This document shows positions 4,063 through 10,920 of a stretch of 11,194 bases of DNA, one piece after another. Under the pieces are notes generated by a model. It was not told where the DNA came from. It ran no database searches and saw only the letters and a list, made by a program, of their open reading frames with translations. This stretch comes from Lachnospiraceae bacterium (GTDB taxonomy: Bacteria; Bacillota; Clostridia; Lachnospirales; Lachnospiraceae), in the NCBI GenBank assembly GCA_900770345.1, contig CAAGKF010000304.1, forward strand, positions 1 to 11,194, in the 5' to 3' direction. The stretch's first letter is position 1. Each line of letters starts with the position of its first letter. Both the position numbers and the translations under genes were made by a program.

Positions 4063-6426
4063 TTATTTCAGCCTCATGATGCTGCGGCGAACCAGAGCCT
4101 TCAGTTCATTCACTTTATACGCATTCTTTTCAAAGGGAACCGCATCCTTTACTGCCAGCTCAGATGCTTCTTCTGCCACCTCCTCAGTGATTTCTTTTCC
4201 GATCAGGAAACGCTCTGCCTCCGACCTGCGCAGCGGAACAGGCGCCGCTCCTCCGAATACAAGGCGTGCTCCGCTTATTTTTCCGTTTACCATGCCGTAA
4301 ATACTGGACAGACTGACAATAGCAAAATCTACAGATTCTCTCAGGCGGAACTTGTCGTAATGCATCACAGCCCCCTTCTCGACGGGAACCTCAATCGAAG
4401 TAACAATCTCACCCTTATGAAGCACATCCTTCACGCGAAGCTGACTGCATGCAAAATGCTGCGCCGAAATCCGTCGCTCCGTCGTGACTACAGTTGCATC
4501 CAGTGCCACCAGAGCCGGTGCAATATCTGAAGGATTCACCGCATAGCAGCCGCAGTTCATGCATCGTCCCGCCTCAGCCAGTGCCGCGTCATCTGAAATC
4601 GTTGCAGTATCCTCTGTATTCAGACTTCTCTTCTCAACGGGTGTATCCTCCTCATGGACTGTCTGTCTGCAGAGCACCTGCTTCGGATCACAGTGAATGA
4701 ACTCCGCATCCTGCCTTGGAACACTGATATCAAATCCCAGATCATGACTGATTCTCTTGGCTGCGTTTCCTCCTGAAGCAATTGCACGGATGGCCAGATC
4801 AGGACCGGTTACCGCATCACCGCCGCCGTAAACACCCGGAATCCGGCTGGCATTTTCTTCATCTACCTCGATCAGGCCGCGGCGTGACTTAATCTGCTCC
4901 GCAATGCTGTCGCTCAGATATCCCAGATCAACACGCTGACCCGTTGCAAGGATAATGCAATCAGACTCCAGAAGCTTAAGATCAGAATTGTCATACTGCG
5001 GATTAAAAAAGCCCTTCTCGTCACGCACAGCCGTGCAGCGATTGGTTTCCATGCCCTTTACAAGCCCGTTTTCATCGTAAATTACTCTTGCAAGGCCGCG
5101 GCCATTGATAATCTCAACGCCCTCTTCTTCAGCACGTGCGATTTCTTCTTCTCCGGCAGGCATTTCATCACGCTGCTCCAGACATACCAGTCTTACATTC
5201 TTTGCTCCAAGCCGTTTTGAAACAAGAGCAACATCCATTGCCACGTTTCCGCCGCCGCATACCAGAACCTCTTTTCCGACCTTTCCCTTCAGATATTTAT
5301 TTACCTCAACAAGGAAATTCAGGCCAAACTGGGTCAGATTCTCACCATCCAGGCCAAGTACCGGCTGTTTCCATGCGCCGGTAGCCAGATATACCGCATC
5401 GCTCTGACTGCGGATCTCTTCCAGTGTGATGTCCCTGCCGATCACCGTATTCATCACAAACCGGATTCCCATACCTTCCAGAGCAGAATTCAGCCTGCGA
5501 ACAATATCCTTGGGCAGACGGTATGCGGGAATACCATACATCAGTATTCCTCCTGCTTCCTCCATCTGATCATAAACCGTAACCTGATGGCCTGCCCTGC
5601 GCAGATAGAAAGCAGCGGTCAGACCGGAGGGACCGGCACCCAGAACTGCTACCTTTTTACCGGTTTCCTGCGCGGGTGCACAGTAATATTTGCTCATATC
5701 GGCAAGAATCCGGTCACCCAGTTTTCTCTCCACGGAATGAATGGAGATGCAGTCGCCGTGCTCACACTGATTACAGCTCTTTTGACATCCGTGAGGGCAG
5801 ACACGGCTGGTGCACATAGGCATCGGATTCACGCGCATCAATATCTCGATGGCTCCCTCCCAGTCTCCCTTTCGGATTTTCTCCATATAACCGGGAATAT
5901 CCGTATTGGCCGGACATTTCAGCGTACATGGGGTCTTCCCTGCCTTCATGCCGCCGAAAACGGAATGATAGCGATTGTCTCCCTGAATTGCATAGCACTG
6001 ATCTCCGCCCTTGCGTGCGCATACCAGACGTCCGCCTGCTTCATGAGGATAACGGTAAAACCAGCATCTTACATCCTGGCATATATTTCCTCCGATGGTA
6101 GCGGTACTGCGGATCAAAGGAGTCGCAACACTTCTTGCTGCATCTGCCAGAATCGGCGCCTTTTCCTTTAACAGCTCACTGGTCTCCACTTCCTGCAGTG
6201 TGGTCAGTGCACCGATCTTCAGGACACCGTCCTCCTCACAGATTCCCTTTGCTCCCGGAATTCTCTTTAAATCCACCAGGGTTTCAGGAGACTGAGGAAG
6301 GATATCTGCCTTCAAGACGCCCAGAAGATCCGTACCTCCGGCGAGGAGAGAAACTCCGTCCTGTGCCTGTTGAATACGGGCGGCCTCTTCAAAGCTTTCC
6401 GCACGTTTATAATCAAATCTCTTCAT
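4063..6426 (-). CDS. Molybdenum hydroxylase FAD subunit with inserted GltD-like NAD(P)H oxidoreductase
   Basis: At 787 residues this is far longer than the usual 280-330 of CoxM/HcrB-type FAD subunits. Residues 1 to about 150 form the FAD_binding_5 region (LLAGGTDLL at 27-35, ATIGGNICQD at 109-118). Cys121, Cys136 and Cys144 match the first three ligands of the extra [4Fe-4S] cluster known in 4-hydroxybenzoyl-CoA reductase beta subunits. At that point a whole GltD/dihydropyrimidine dehydrogenase-like module is inserted (about 160-620): a helical Fe-S domain with eight cysteines (167-226), the FAD site GAGPSG (263-268), the NAD(P) site GGGNVAMD (391-398) and a closing FAD motif GGGDAVTGPD (534-543). 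The hydroxylase sequence then resumes with GRCMNCGCYAVNPSDIAPAL (620-639), Cys627 being the probable fourth ligand, followed by the CO_deh_flav_C domain to the end. AGGAGG lies 8 nt before the ATG. It likely links hydroxylase electrons to NAD(P)(H). The E. coli ygfK/ygfM neighbourhood has the same parts as separate genes. Confidence 0.88.
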   Translation of the reverse strand: MKRFDYKRAESFEEAARIQQAQDGVSLLAGGTDLLGVLKADILPQSPETLVDLKRIPGAKGICEEDGVLKIGALTTLQEVETSELLKEKAPILADAARSVATPLIRSTATIGGNICQDVRCWFYRYPHEAGGRLVCARKGGDQCYAIQGDNRYHSVFGGMKAGKTPCTLKCPANTDIPGYMEKIRKGDWEGAIEILMRVNPMPMCTSRVCPHGCQKSCNQCEHGDCISIHSVERKLGDRILADMSKYYCAPAQETGKKVAVLGAGPSGLTAAFYLRRAGHQVTVYDQMEEAGGILMYGIPAYRLPKDIVRRLNSALEGMGIRFVMNTVIGRDITLEEIRSQSDAVYLATGAWKQPVLGLDGENLTQFGLNFLVEVNKYLKGKVGKEVLVCGGGNVAMDVALVSKRLGAKNVRLVCLEQRDEMPAGEEEIARAEEEGVEIINGRGLARVIYDENGLVKGMETNRCTAVRDEKGFFNPQYDNSDLKLLESDCIILATGQRVDLGYLSDSIAEQIKSRRGLIEVDEENASRIPGVYGGGDAVTGPDLAIRAIASGGNAAKRISHDLGFDISVPRQDAEFIHCDPKQVLCRQTVHEEDTPVEKRSLNTEDTATISDDAALAEAGRCMNCGCYAVNPSDIAPALVALDATVVTTERRISAQHFACSQLRVKDVLHKGEIVTSIEVPVEKGAVMHYDKFRLRESVDFAIVSLSSIYGMVNGKISGARLVFGGAAPVPLRRSEAERFLIGKEITEEVAEEASELAVKDAVPFEKNAYKVNELKALVRRSIMRLK

Positions 6427-6444
6427 CGTTTCTTCCTCCTTTTC

Positions 6445-8757
6445 CTACAGTTTTCCCAGCGCCTTCAGTATTACATCCGGTGTGGCCGGATACTCTGCCA
6501 CCTGTACGCCGATCGCATTGGAAATTGCCTGCATACATGCACTTGCTGCCGGTGCGCCGGCGATCTCTCCCACACCTGTTGCGCGGAACTGATAGGTGTC
6601 AAAGGAAGACTCCAGAATGTTATGTGTAAACTTCGGGAACTCATTAAACGTACGCCATTTGTATTCGATCATATCATACGTCAGCGGACGTCCCGTTGCC
6701 GGATCGATAATATGCTCTTCAAATAAAGCCGTATCCAGCGATGCAGAGCCGATTCCGCTCTGACACTGCATCTCCAGTGCCGCGTAATCGATGATCTGGC
6801 CGCAGTCTGTTCCGCCCATCATATCAATTACCTTGGCAATACCGGTTTCCTTGTCAACCTCTACCTCCAGAAATACGATGTAGAAGTTGGGGTGAGAAAA
6901 GTTCTCCAGATGCTGACCATATCCTGTAAAGCTCATAAACTGGTTCAGAAGCTTGCGGACCGGAACCTTCTTTCCGGGACGCGCATGTGTCACTACATAT
7001 TCTCCGTCAAATTCCATGCTCTCCGCATTAACATCCAGATAGGGCTGGGCCGCTACGAACATTTTGTGAAGCAGATCATCACAGGCGTTGCACACTGCAT
7101 GACCATAGGTAATCGTACCGCGGCTTCCGCACAGACCCATGCCGGTTGGATTCAGCTGGCTGTCAGCGGGAGCAATCTCGCAACGCTCATACGGTACATT
7201 CAGATATTCCGCAACCTCTTTGATTACATTGCTGCGCTGTCCCATTCCGGATTCAGTGATATCCGCGTGGATCATTACATGGAATCCGTCACTGCCGGGA
7301 AGATCCGGTGTCAGACGTACATATACTTCGTTGTTATCCTCACCGATATCCGCATTTCCGATCAGACCGCAGCCCACACCTCGGCATTTCTTTCCGTCAT
7401 CACTTACCCATGTAGGAACACCCCAGCCCTTCCAGCGATCCTTCCATCCGAATTTCTCCGCCGTGGATTCAATAGCCTTTACATAATTAATAGAATGTGC
7501 TTTCCAGTGACGGCCGTCACGCCATGTGTATTCGTCTCCATCTGAAACATAATTCTTCTTGTATACTTCAACCGGATCAAAATTTCCGGCACGCATGGTA
7601 CGTCCCATCAGCAGAGAAAGGCAGGAATTCAGTTCCTGTCCGCCGTATCCCCGGACAATACCGGCCGGCTGCTTGTTCGTTACCACGCAGCTGGTATCCA
7701 GATCCCAGTTTGGACATTTTGCCATAACCAGCTGTGTCTCGCCGATGCCAACACCGATCTGTCCCTGGGTTGCATTGCAGAATGCGCCGGTATCCACTGC
7801 CCACTCTGCCTTTACGGCCCGCACCACTCCATTTTTGTCCATACCGATCTTTGCATGGACCTGACTGCCCAGACGTGTCTCATGATTGATCATCTGCTCA
7901 ACCTTGGTCTCATAGAATTTGACCGGCCGCCTTGTAGCCATAGCCAGCAGACAGCCGCAGAGTGTCGGAAGACCTACAGACTGCTTGTTGCCATAGCTTC
8001 CTCCCACGTTAAATGCCTTTGCTTTCAGGTTAATTCCCGGAATAGCTGTAGAGTTTACAATTCTTAAAATAAAAGTAGACTGCGTGGTAGACCATACCGT
8101 AAAATCCAGTCCGCCGTCCCACCGCACGATGGAGCCCGGCTGCTCCGGAGCAGCCGGCGCGCACATCTTATTGAAAGAAACCGTATCCTCCGCAATATAA
8201 TCACATTCCTCAAAACCCTTCTCCACATCTCCCTTTACCAGATGCCAGAATGGTCCATCCTGCTGAAACGGAGGATAACCGGGTGTCACCACATTATTTT
8301 TAAATTCCTCATAAAGCTGAGGAGCATCATCCTTCAGGGCAGAAATTCCGTCATAAACAGCCGGAAGTACATCGTATTCCACTTCGATCAGATCCATAGC
8401 CTCATTGCAGGCCTCTTCTGTCTCACCGGCTATCAAGGCAACGCTGTCACCGATATAGCGCAGATGGCGATCCAGGATCGGCTTCTGAGGAGGCCATCCC
8501 ATCTTCCAGTCAGGATCGCAGTCCTCATAGGTAAGAACTGCCTTAATGCCCGGCACTTCTTTTGCCTTTTCCGTATTAATCGATTTGATCATCGCATGAG
8601 AATAGGGACATTTTAATGATTTTCCGATCAGCTGATCCGGGACGTTAAAATCATCCAGAAATACGGCTTTTCCCGTCACAATATCAACCGCATCTTTACG
8701 CTGTGTACTTTTTCCTACATATTTGTAATCCTTCGGATCCTTTGGAGTCTGAAACAT
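6445..8757 (-). CDS. Molybdopterin-binding large subunit, xanthine dehydrogenase family
   Basis: This is the catalytic subunit of a molybdenum hydroxylase (770 residues, typical for separate large subunits). An a/b hammerhead domain occupies about residues 20-130 (TGKAVFLDD, RYIGDSVALIAGET), followed by the Mo-cofactor domains. Visible family motifs are GGSYGNK (252-258, the GGxFGxK equivalent), VRGYGGQE (368-375, with the active-site Arg), HADITESGMGQ (497-507), LCGSRGTITYGHAVCNAC (542-559) and RATGVGEIAGAP (725-736), with Glu731 as the catalytic Glu that activates the Mo-bound water. No in-frame TGA is present, so no selenocysteine is encoded. The gene starts 2 nt after the small-subunit stop and ends 18 nt before the FAD subunit. 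Family members hydroxylate purines, N-heterocycles or aldehydes or reduce hydroxyaryl-CoA; the motifs do not decide which. The cofactor is presumably loaded by other proteins, and no XdhC-type chaperone is in view. Confidence 0.92.
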   Translation of the reverse strand: MFQTPKDPKDYKYVGKSTQRKDAVDIVTGKAVFLDDFNVPDQLIGKSLKCPYSHAMIKSINTEKAKEVPGIKAVLTYEDCDPDWKMGWPPQKPILDRHLRYIGDSVALIAGETEEACNEAMDLIEVEYDVLPAVYDGISALKDDAPQLYEEFKNNVVTPGYPPFQQDGPFWHLVKGDVEKGFEECDYIAEDTVSFNKMCAPAAPEQPGSIVRWDGGLDFTVWSTTQSTFILRIVNSTAIPGINLKAKAFNVGGSYGNKQSVGLPTLCGCLLAMATRRPVKFYETKVEQMINHETRLGSQVHAKIGMDKNGVVRAVKAEWAVDTGAFCNATQGQIGVGIGETQLVMAKCPNWDLDTSCVVTNKQPAGIVRGYGGQELNSCLSLLMGRTMRAGNFDPVEVYKKNYVSDGDEYTWRDGRHWKAHSINYVKAIESTAEKFGWKDRWKGWGVPTWVSDDGKKCRGVGCGLIGNADIGEDNNEVYVRLTPDLPGSDGFHVMIHADITESGMGQRSNVIKEVAEYLNVPYERCEIAPADSQLNPTGMGLCGSRGTITYGHAVCNACDDLLHKMFVAAQPYLDVNAESMEFDGEYVVTHARPGKKVPVRKLLNQFMSFTGYGQHLENFSHPNFYIVFLEVEVDKETGIAKVIDMMGGTDCGQIIDYAALEMQCQSGIGSASLDTALFEEHIIDPATGRPLTYDMIEYKWRTFNEFPKFTHNILESSFDTYQFRATGVGEIAGAPAASACMQAISNAIGVQVAEYPATPDVILKALGKL

Positions 8758-8759
8758 AC

Positions 8760-9260
8760 TTATTCACCAGCCTTTCCTGCAAGGTCTTCAACTGCTTCAA
8801 TAACATGATAGTGACTGATGCAGCGACAATAGTTTCCGCTCAGTGCCTCTGTGATTTCTTCCTTCGTCGGATGAGGATTTTTGTCCAGAAGCGCCTTTGT
8901 CGCCATAATGATACCGGGTGTACAGAATCCGCACTGGAATGCATAATGATCCAGAAACGCTTGCTGAACCGGATCCAGCTTTCCTGTTGCCGGATCACGA
9001 AGTCCTTCAATCGTTGTAATATGCTTTCCGTCACAATCCACTGTCAGAAGCATGCATGAGGTTACTGCCTCTCCGTCCATAATCACTGTACAGCAGCCGC
9101 AGGCGCCCTGATTGCAGGATTCCTTTGTTCCGGTCAGTCCCAGTCTCTTGCGCAGTGTGTGCACAAGGGTCTCATTGGGGAGCACCTGTCCGTACATGTC
9201 ACCGATCGAGAACTGATACTTCCGTCCATTGATAAACAATGTTACCGATTTGATATCCAT
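8760..9260 (-). CDS. Small [2Fe-2S] subunit of the molybdenum hydroxylase (CoxS/XdhC-type)
   Basis: The first gene of the operon encodes the electron-transfer subunit (166 residues, normal for the family) carrying two [2Fe-2S] clusters. The plant-ferredoxin-type cluster uses Cys49, Cys54, Cys57 and Cys69 (CNQGACGCCTV ... TSC). The C-terminal all-helical domain uses Cys110, Cys113, Cys145 and Cys147 (FQCGFCTPG and GNYCRC). Two small deviations are GACGCC instead of the common GxCGAC, and CRCISHY where CRCTGY is usual; neither affects a ligand. CGFCTPGIIMA is the standard signature. Electrons would pass from the Mo site through both clusters to the FAD subunit. AGGAG lies 6 nt before the ATG, and the promoter with its palindromic operator is directly upstream. 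Confidence 0.93.
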   Translation of the reverse strand: MDIKSVTLFINGRKYQFSIGDMYGQVLPNETLVHTLRKRLGLTGTKESCNQGACGCCTVIMDGEAVTSCMLLTVDCDGKHITTIEGLRDPATGKLDPVQQAFLDHYAFQCGFCTPGIIMATKALLDKNPHPTKEEITEALSGNYCRCISHYHVIEAVEDLAGKAGE

Positions 9261-9282
9261 ACTAAGCTCCTCTCATTCTATA

Positions 9283-9308
9283 AATTTAATCAAACGTTTA
9301 ATTTAATT
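9283..9308. promoter_or_regulatory. TetR operator candidate at the hydroxylase operon start
   Basis: The core AAACGTTT (9292-9299) is a perfect palindrome. The symmetry extends over 26 bp (9283-9308) with only two mismatched pairs, 9291/9300 and 9287/9304. The 19 bases 9287-9305 recur exactly at 10311-10329 upstream of the small membrane protein gene. The site covers the predicted transcription start (about 9304) of the minus-strand operon, where bound repressor would block RNA polymerase. The divergent TetR-type gene at 9544 is the obvious source of the repressor. Confidence 0.65.
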
Positions 9309-9310
9309 AA

Positions 9311-9339
9311 ATGATAGATCAATGTCAAAATAATGTCAA
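9311..9339 (-). promoter_or_regulatory. Promoter of the molybdenum hydroxylase operon
   Basis: On the minus strand, TTGACA (9339-9334) is followed after 17 bp by TATCAT (9316-9311), giving a start near 9304 and a leader of about 44 nt. A second TTGACA (9328-9323) with TAAATT (9305-9300) at 17 bp could be an overlapping alternative promoter whose -10 lies inside the palindromic operator. Confidence 0.6.
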
Positions 9340-9449
9340 TGAATCCGGATCATGTTTTTCAAGTTCGGATATTTCGACAAAACCGCGACTTGTTTTTCAG
9401 CTCATTTCACGGACTTGCAAATTTATATAACTCCCTCACTTTTTGATAC

Positions 9450-9477
9450 TTGACAATTCGGCTGAGTATGTTAAGAT
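9450..9477 (+). promoter_or_regulatory. Promoter of the TetR-type regulator gene
   Basis: TTGACA (9450-9455) is followed after 16 bp by TAAGAT (9472-9477). TG at 9469-9470 gives an extended -10, which compensates for the weaker hexamer. The start would be near 9484, about 60 nt before the chosen ATG. No AAACGTTT palindrome overlaps it, so autorepression would have to act from the site about 150 bp away. The remaining intergenic bases (about 9340-9449) show nothing else I can support. Confidence 0.5.
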
Positions 9478-9543
9478 GAAGGCACTTAAACAACTGATTA
9501 ATTATAAAATCAATACTGAAATAATCGAATGCGGAGACATGAA

Positions 9544-10206
9544 ATGGCAGACAACACAACAAAGGAAAAGCTTTTAAAGGCCGGCATCCACCTTTTCGCG
9601 AAACACGGCTACGAATCCACAACCACGCGCATGATTGCAGAAACCGCCGGAACCAACATCGCAACCATGGCATTTCACTTTGGAAATAAGGAAAATTTCT
9701 ACGGTGCCGTACTTTCTTATGTTGCAGAGATCATGAGAAATGATCATATTCCTTTCTGGAATCAGGTAAGGGAGGCGCACATGAATCGCACGCCCTCACC
9801 GGATGAGGCCTGGGAAATGATCGAAACCTATGTGGATCAGCTTCTCTCCATTCTCAAAAATACGAATATCAACAGCGCCTATGGCAACGACGATATGCTG
9901 AACCTGCTGTTCCGTGAGCAGCTGATGCCCGTAAACAACCACTATCCCATCACCAGCGTCCTCTGCAAGGAGTCAGAAGCTGTCCTGAACCTGCTGCTGA
10001 TGGATTACTGGCAGAATCATGACGAAAAAAGAGCCACCATCGTCAGTCGGACTGTAACGGGAGCTATCATTTCCTTCGGAGAACACCCCATGTTTATCCG
10101 GAGGGCCCTGGGATACGCAGATGACGCTGTGCTGGAAGATGATGTGTGGAATACTCTTCGTACCTTTATTTTAAACAGCATCCGCAGTTACACCCCCGGT
10201 ATGTAA
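9544..10206 (+). CDS. TetR-family regulator, CecR-like C-terminal domain
   Basis: This 220-residue transcriptional regulator has a classic TetR_N helix-turn-helix at the N-terminus: TKEKLLKAGIHLFAKHGYES, TTRMIAETAGTN as the recognition region, and MAFHFGNKENFYGAVLSY. The ligand-binding half contains REQLMP and later IVSRTVTGAIISFGEHP and FIRRALGY, which resembles the CecR/DUF1956 type of C-terminal domain; that assignment is tentative. An upstream in-frame ATG at 9529 has no ribosome binding site. GGAG at 9533-9536 sits 7 nt before the ATG at 9544, so the shorter start is preferred. The gene lies between two copies of a 19-bp palindrome, one at the hydroxylase operon start and one before the small membrane protein gene, which makes it the likely repressor of both. 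The inducer is unknown but may be the hydroxylase substrate. Confidence 0.88.
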   Translation: MADNTTKEKLLKAGIHLFAKHGYESTTTRMIAETAGTNIATMAFHFGNKENFYGAVLSYVAEIMRNDHIPFWNQVREAHMNRTPSPDEAWEMIETYVDQLLSILKNTNINSAYGNDDMLNLLFREQLMPVNNHYPITSVLCKESEAVLNLLLMDYWQNHDEKRATIVSRTVTGAIISFGEHPMFIRRALGYADDAVLEDDVWNTLRTFILNSIRSYTPGM

Positions 10207-10262
10207 TTTTCCATACAGACAGACTGTAATTGCCTTTTGCAGCCTGTCTGCGTAATTATCTA

Positions 10263-10291
10263 TTGACAACCATCCCACAATCGAATATGAT
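10263..10291 (+). promoter_or_regulatory. Promoter of the small membrane protein gene
   Basis: A perfect TTGACA (10263-10268) is separated by 17 bp from TATGAT (10286-10291), predicting a start near 10298. The shared palindromic operator lies shortly downstream of the start, where bound repressor could block initiation or elongation. A separate promoter means this gene is not simply read through from the TetR gene. Confidence 0.65.
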
Positions 10292-10310
10292 GAATTTATC
10301 CGCCAGGAAA

Positions 10311-10329
10311 TAATCAAACGTTTAATTTA
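10311..10329. promoter_or_regulatory. Second copy of the TetR operator candidate
   Basis: The 19 bases TAATCAAACGTTTAATTTA are identical to 9287-9305 at the hydroxylase operon promoter and centre on AAACGTTT. Here the element is at about +13 to +31 of the predicted transcript and ends 21 nt before the ATG. Two exact copies flanking one TetR gene, each beside a good promoter, are strong circumstantial evidence for a shared repressor. Confidence 0.65.
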
Positions 10330-10350
10330 TATTTTTTCTGGAGGTATGTT

Positions 10351-10800
10351 ATGCTTTTTAAAGATCATTTTGGTTGTATCGTCTGTACGATTGTCATGCT
10401 GGTCCTGGGTGCCGCCATGGCTGTCGTTGGTTCTGCTGCCAGCGGAACACCGCTGACCTATGTAGGCTTTATGCACTCCTGGGGAGCTGCCTTTGTATTC
10501 AACTATATTGCGGCGATCCTGCTTCCGGTGGCTGACTGGGCAAACGCCTTCTGCCGCCTGTGTAAAGCCAGACCAGGCACACTGGTTTTCCAGCTGCTTA
10601 ACACACTGGTCCTGAACGGTGTCTTTGTCACCTGTGTCACTTTGGGCATGATGACTGTCAATGTAGGCTTTAATGAGATGTACTGGCCCGCATTCTTCCA
10701 CATGTTTCCGATCCTCTTTGCCGCAGGCTACGTGGTGGCATTTTTCACCGGAATGATTGCCGCAAAAATTGCAATGGCAATCACAGGTCCCATAAAATAA
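10351..10800 (+). CDS. Small four-helix membrane protein, possibly DUF2798-like
   Basis: The 149-residue protein has four hydrophobic segments: about residues 8-30 (CIVCTIVMLVLGAAMAVVGS), 38-62 (FMHSWGAAFVFNYIAAILLPVA), 78-103 (LVFQLLNTLVLNGVFVTCVTL) and 114-143 (FFHMFPILFAAGYVVAFFTGM). The two halves look alike: in each, a strand-like lead is followed by a helix, then an aromatic/His-containing 'F-H-x-x-x' helix ending in an Ala/Pro-rich or basic stretch, suggesting an internal duplication of a DUF2798-like two-helix unit. That family name is tentative. GGAGG lies about 7 nt before the ATG. Its own promoter carries the same palindrome as the hydroxylase operon, so it is probably expressed with the enzyme. 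It could help move a substrate or product, but this is inference. Confidence 0.7.
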   Translation: MLFKDHFGCIVCTIVMLVLGAAMAVVGSAASGTPLTYVGFMHSWGAAFVFNYIAAILLPVADWANAFCRLCKARPGTLVFQLLNTLVLNGVFVTCVTLGMMTVNVGFNEMYWPAFFHMFPILFAAGYVVAFFTGMIAAKIAMAITGPIK

Positions 10801-10802
10801 TA

Positions 10803-10870
10803 CAGAAAAAAGCAGCCGTATTTCCCGGCTTAAATACCGGGACAATACGGCTGCTTTTTCTGTATTTTTC
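10803..10870. terminator. Bidirectional intrinsic terminator between convergent genes
   Basis: An 11-bp stem (10812-10822 with 10844-10854) encloses an inner 6-bp stem (TCCCGG/CCGGGA) and is flanked by an A-tract on the left and a T-tract on the right. The T-run therefore follows the hairpin on both strands. It can end transcripts of the small membrane protein gene (plus) and of the TRAP permease gene (minus). Confidence 0.88.
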
Positions 10871-10889
10871 TGTATTTTTCTGTATTTTT
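10860..10889. repeat. Short tandem repeat, three 10-bp CTGTATTTTT units
   Basis: Three exact 10-bp units follow directly from the 3' arm of the terminator, whose own tail CTGCTTTTT (10851-10859) is a degenerate version of the unit; a partial copy follows at 10891. It probably arose by slippage from the terminator T-tract. It adds further T-rich sequence behind the hairpin. Confidence 0.75.
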
Positions 10890-10920
10890 TGTATTTCTTT
10901 TTTATTCTTTTATACCTGAT

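Noticed and set aside
3138..4079. A 313-codon plus-strand open frame opposite the radical SAM gene
   Set aside because: It is a shadow of the minus-strand gene: no ribosome binding site, no recognisable family, composition rich in Phe, Ser, Gln and His, and the opposite strand has a clear radical SAM protein.
6445..8757. Possible selenocysteine-containing molybdenum hydroxylase
   Set aside because: The large subunit frame is uninterrupted, with no in-frame TGA, so the sequence gives no support for encoded selenocysteine.
10216..10250. CAGACAG...CTGTCTG inverted repeat just after the TetR gene
   Set aside because: The stem has an internal mismatch and a 13-nt loop, and no T-run follows, so it does not meet the standard for an intrinsic terminator.
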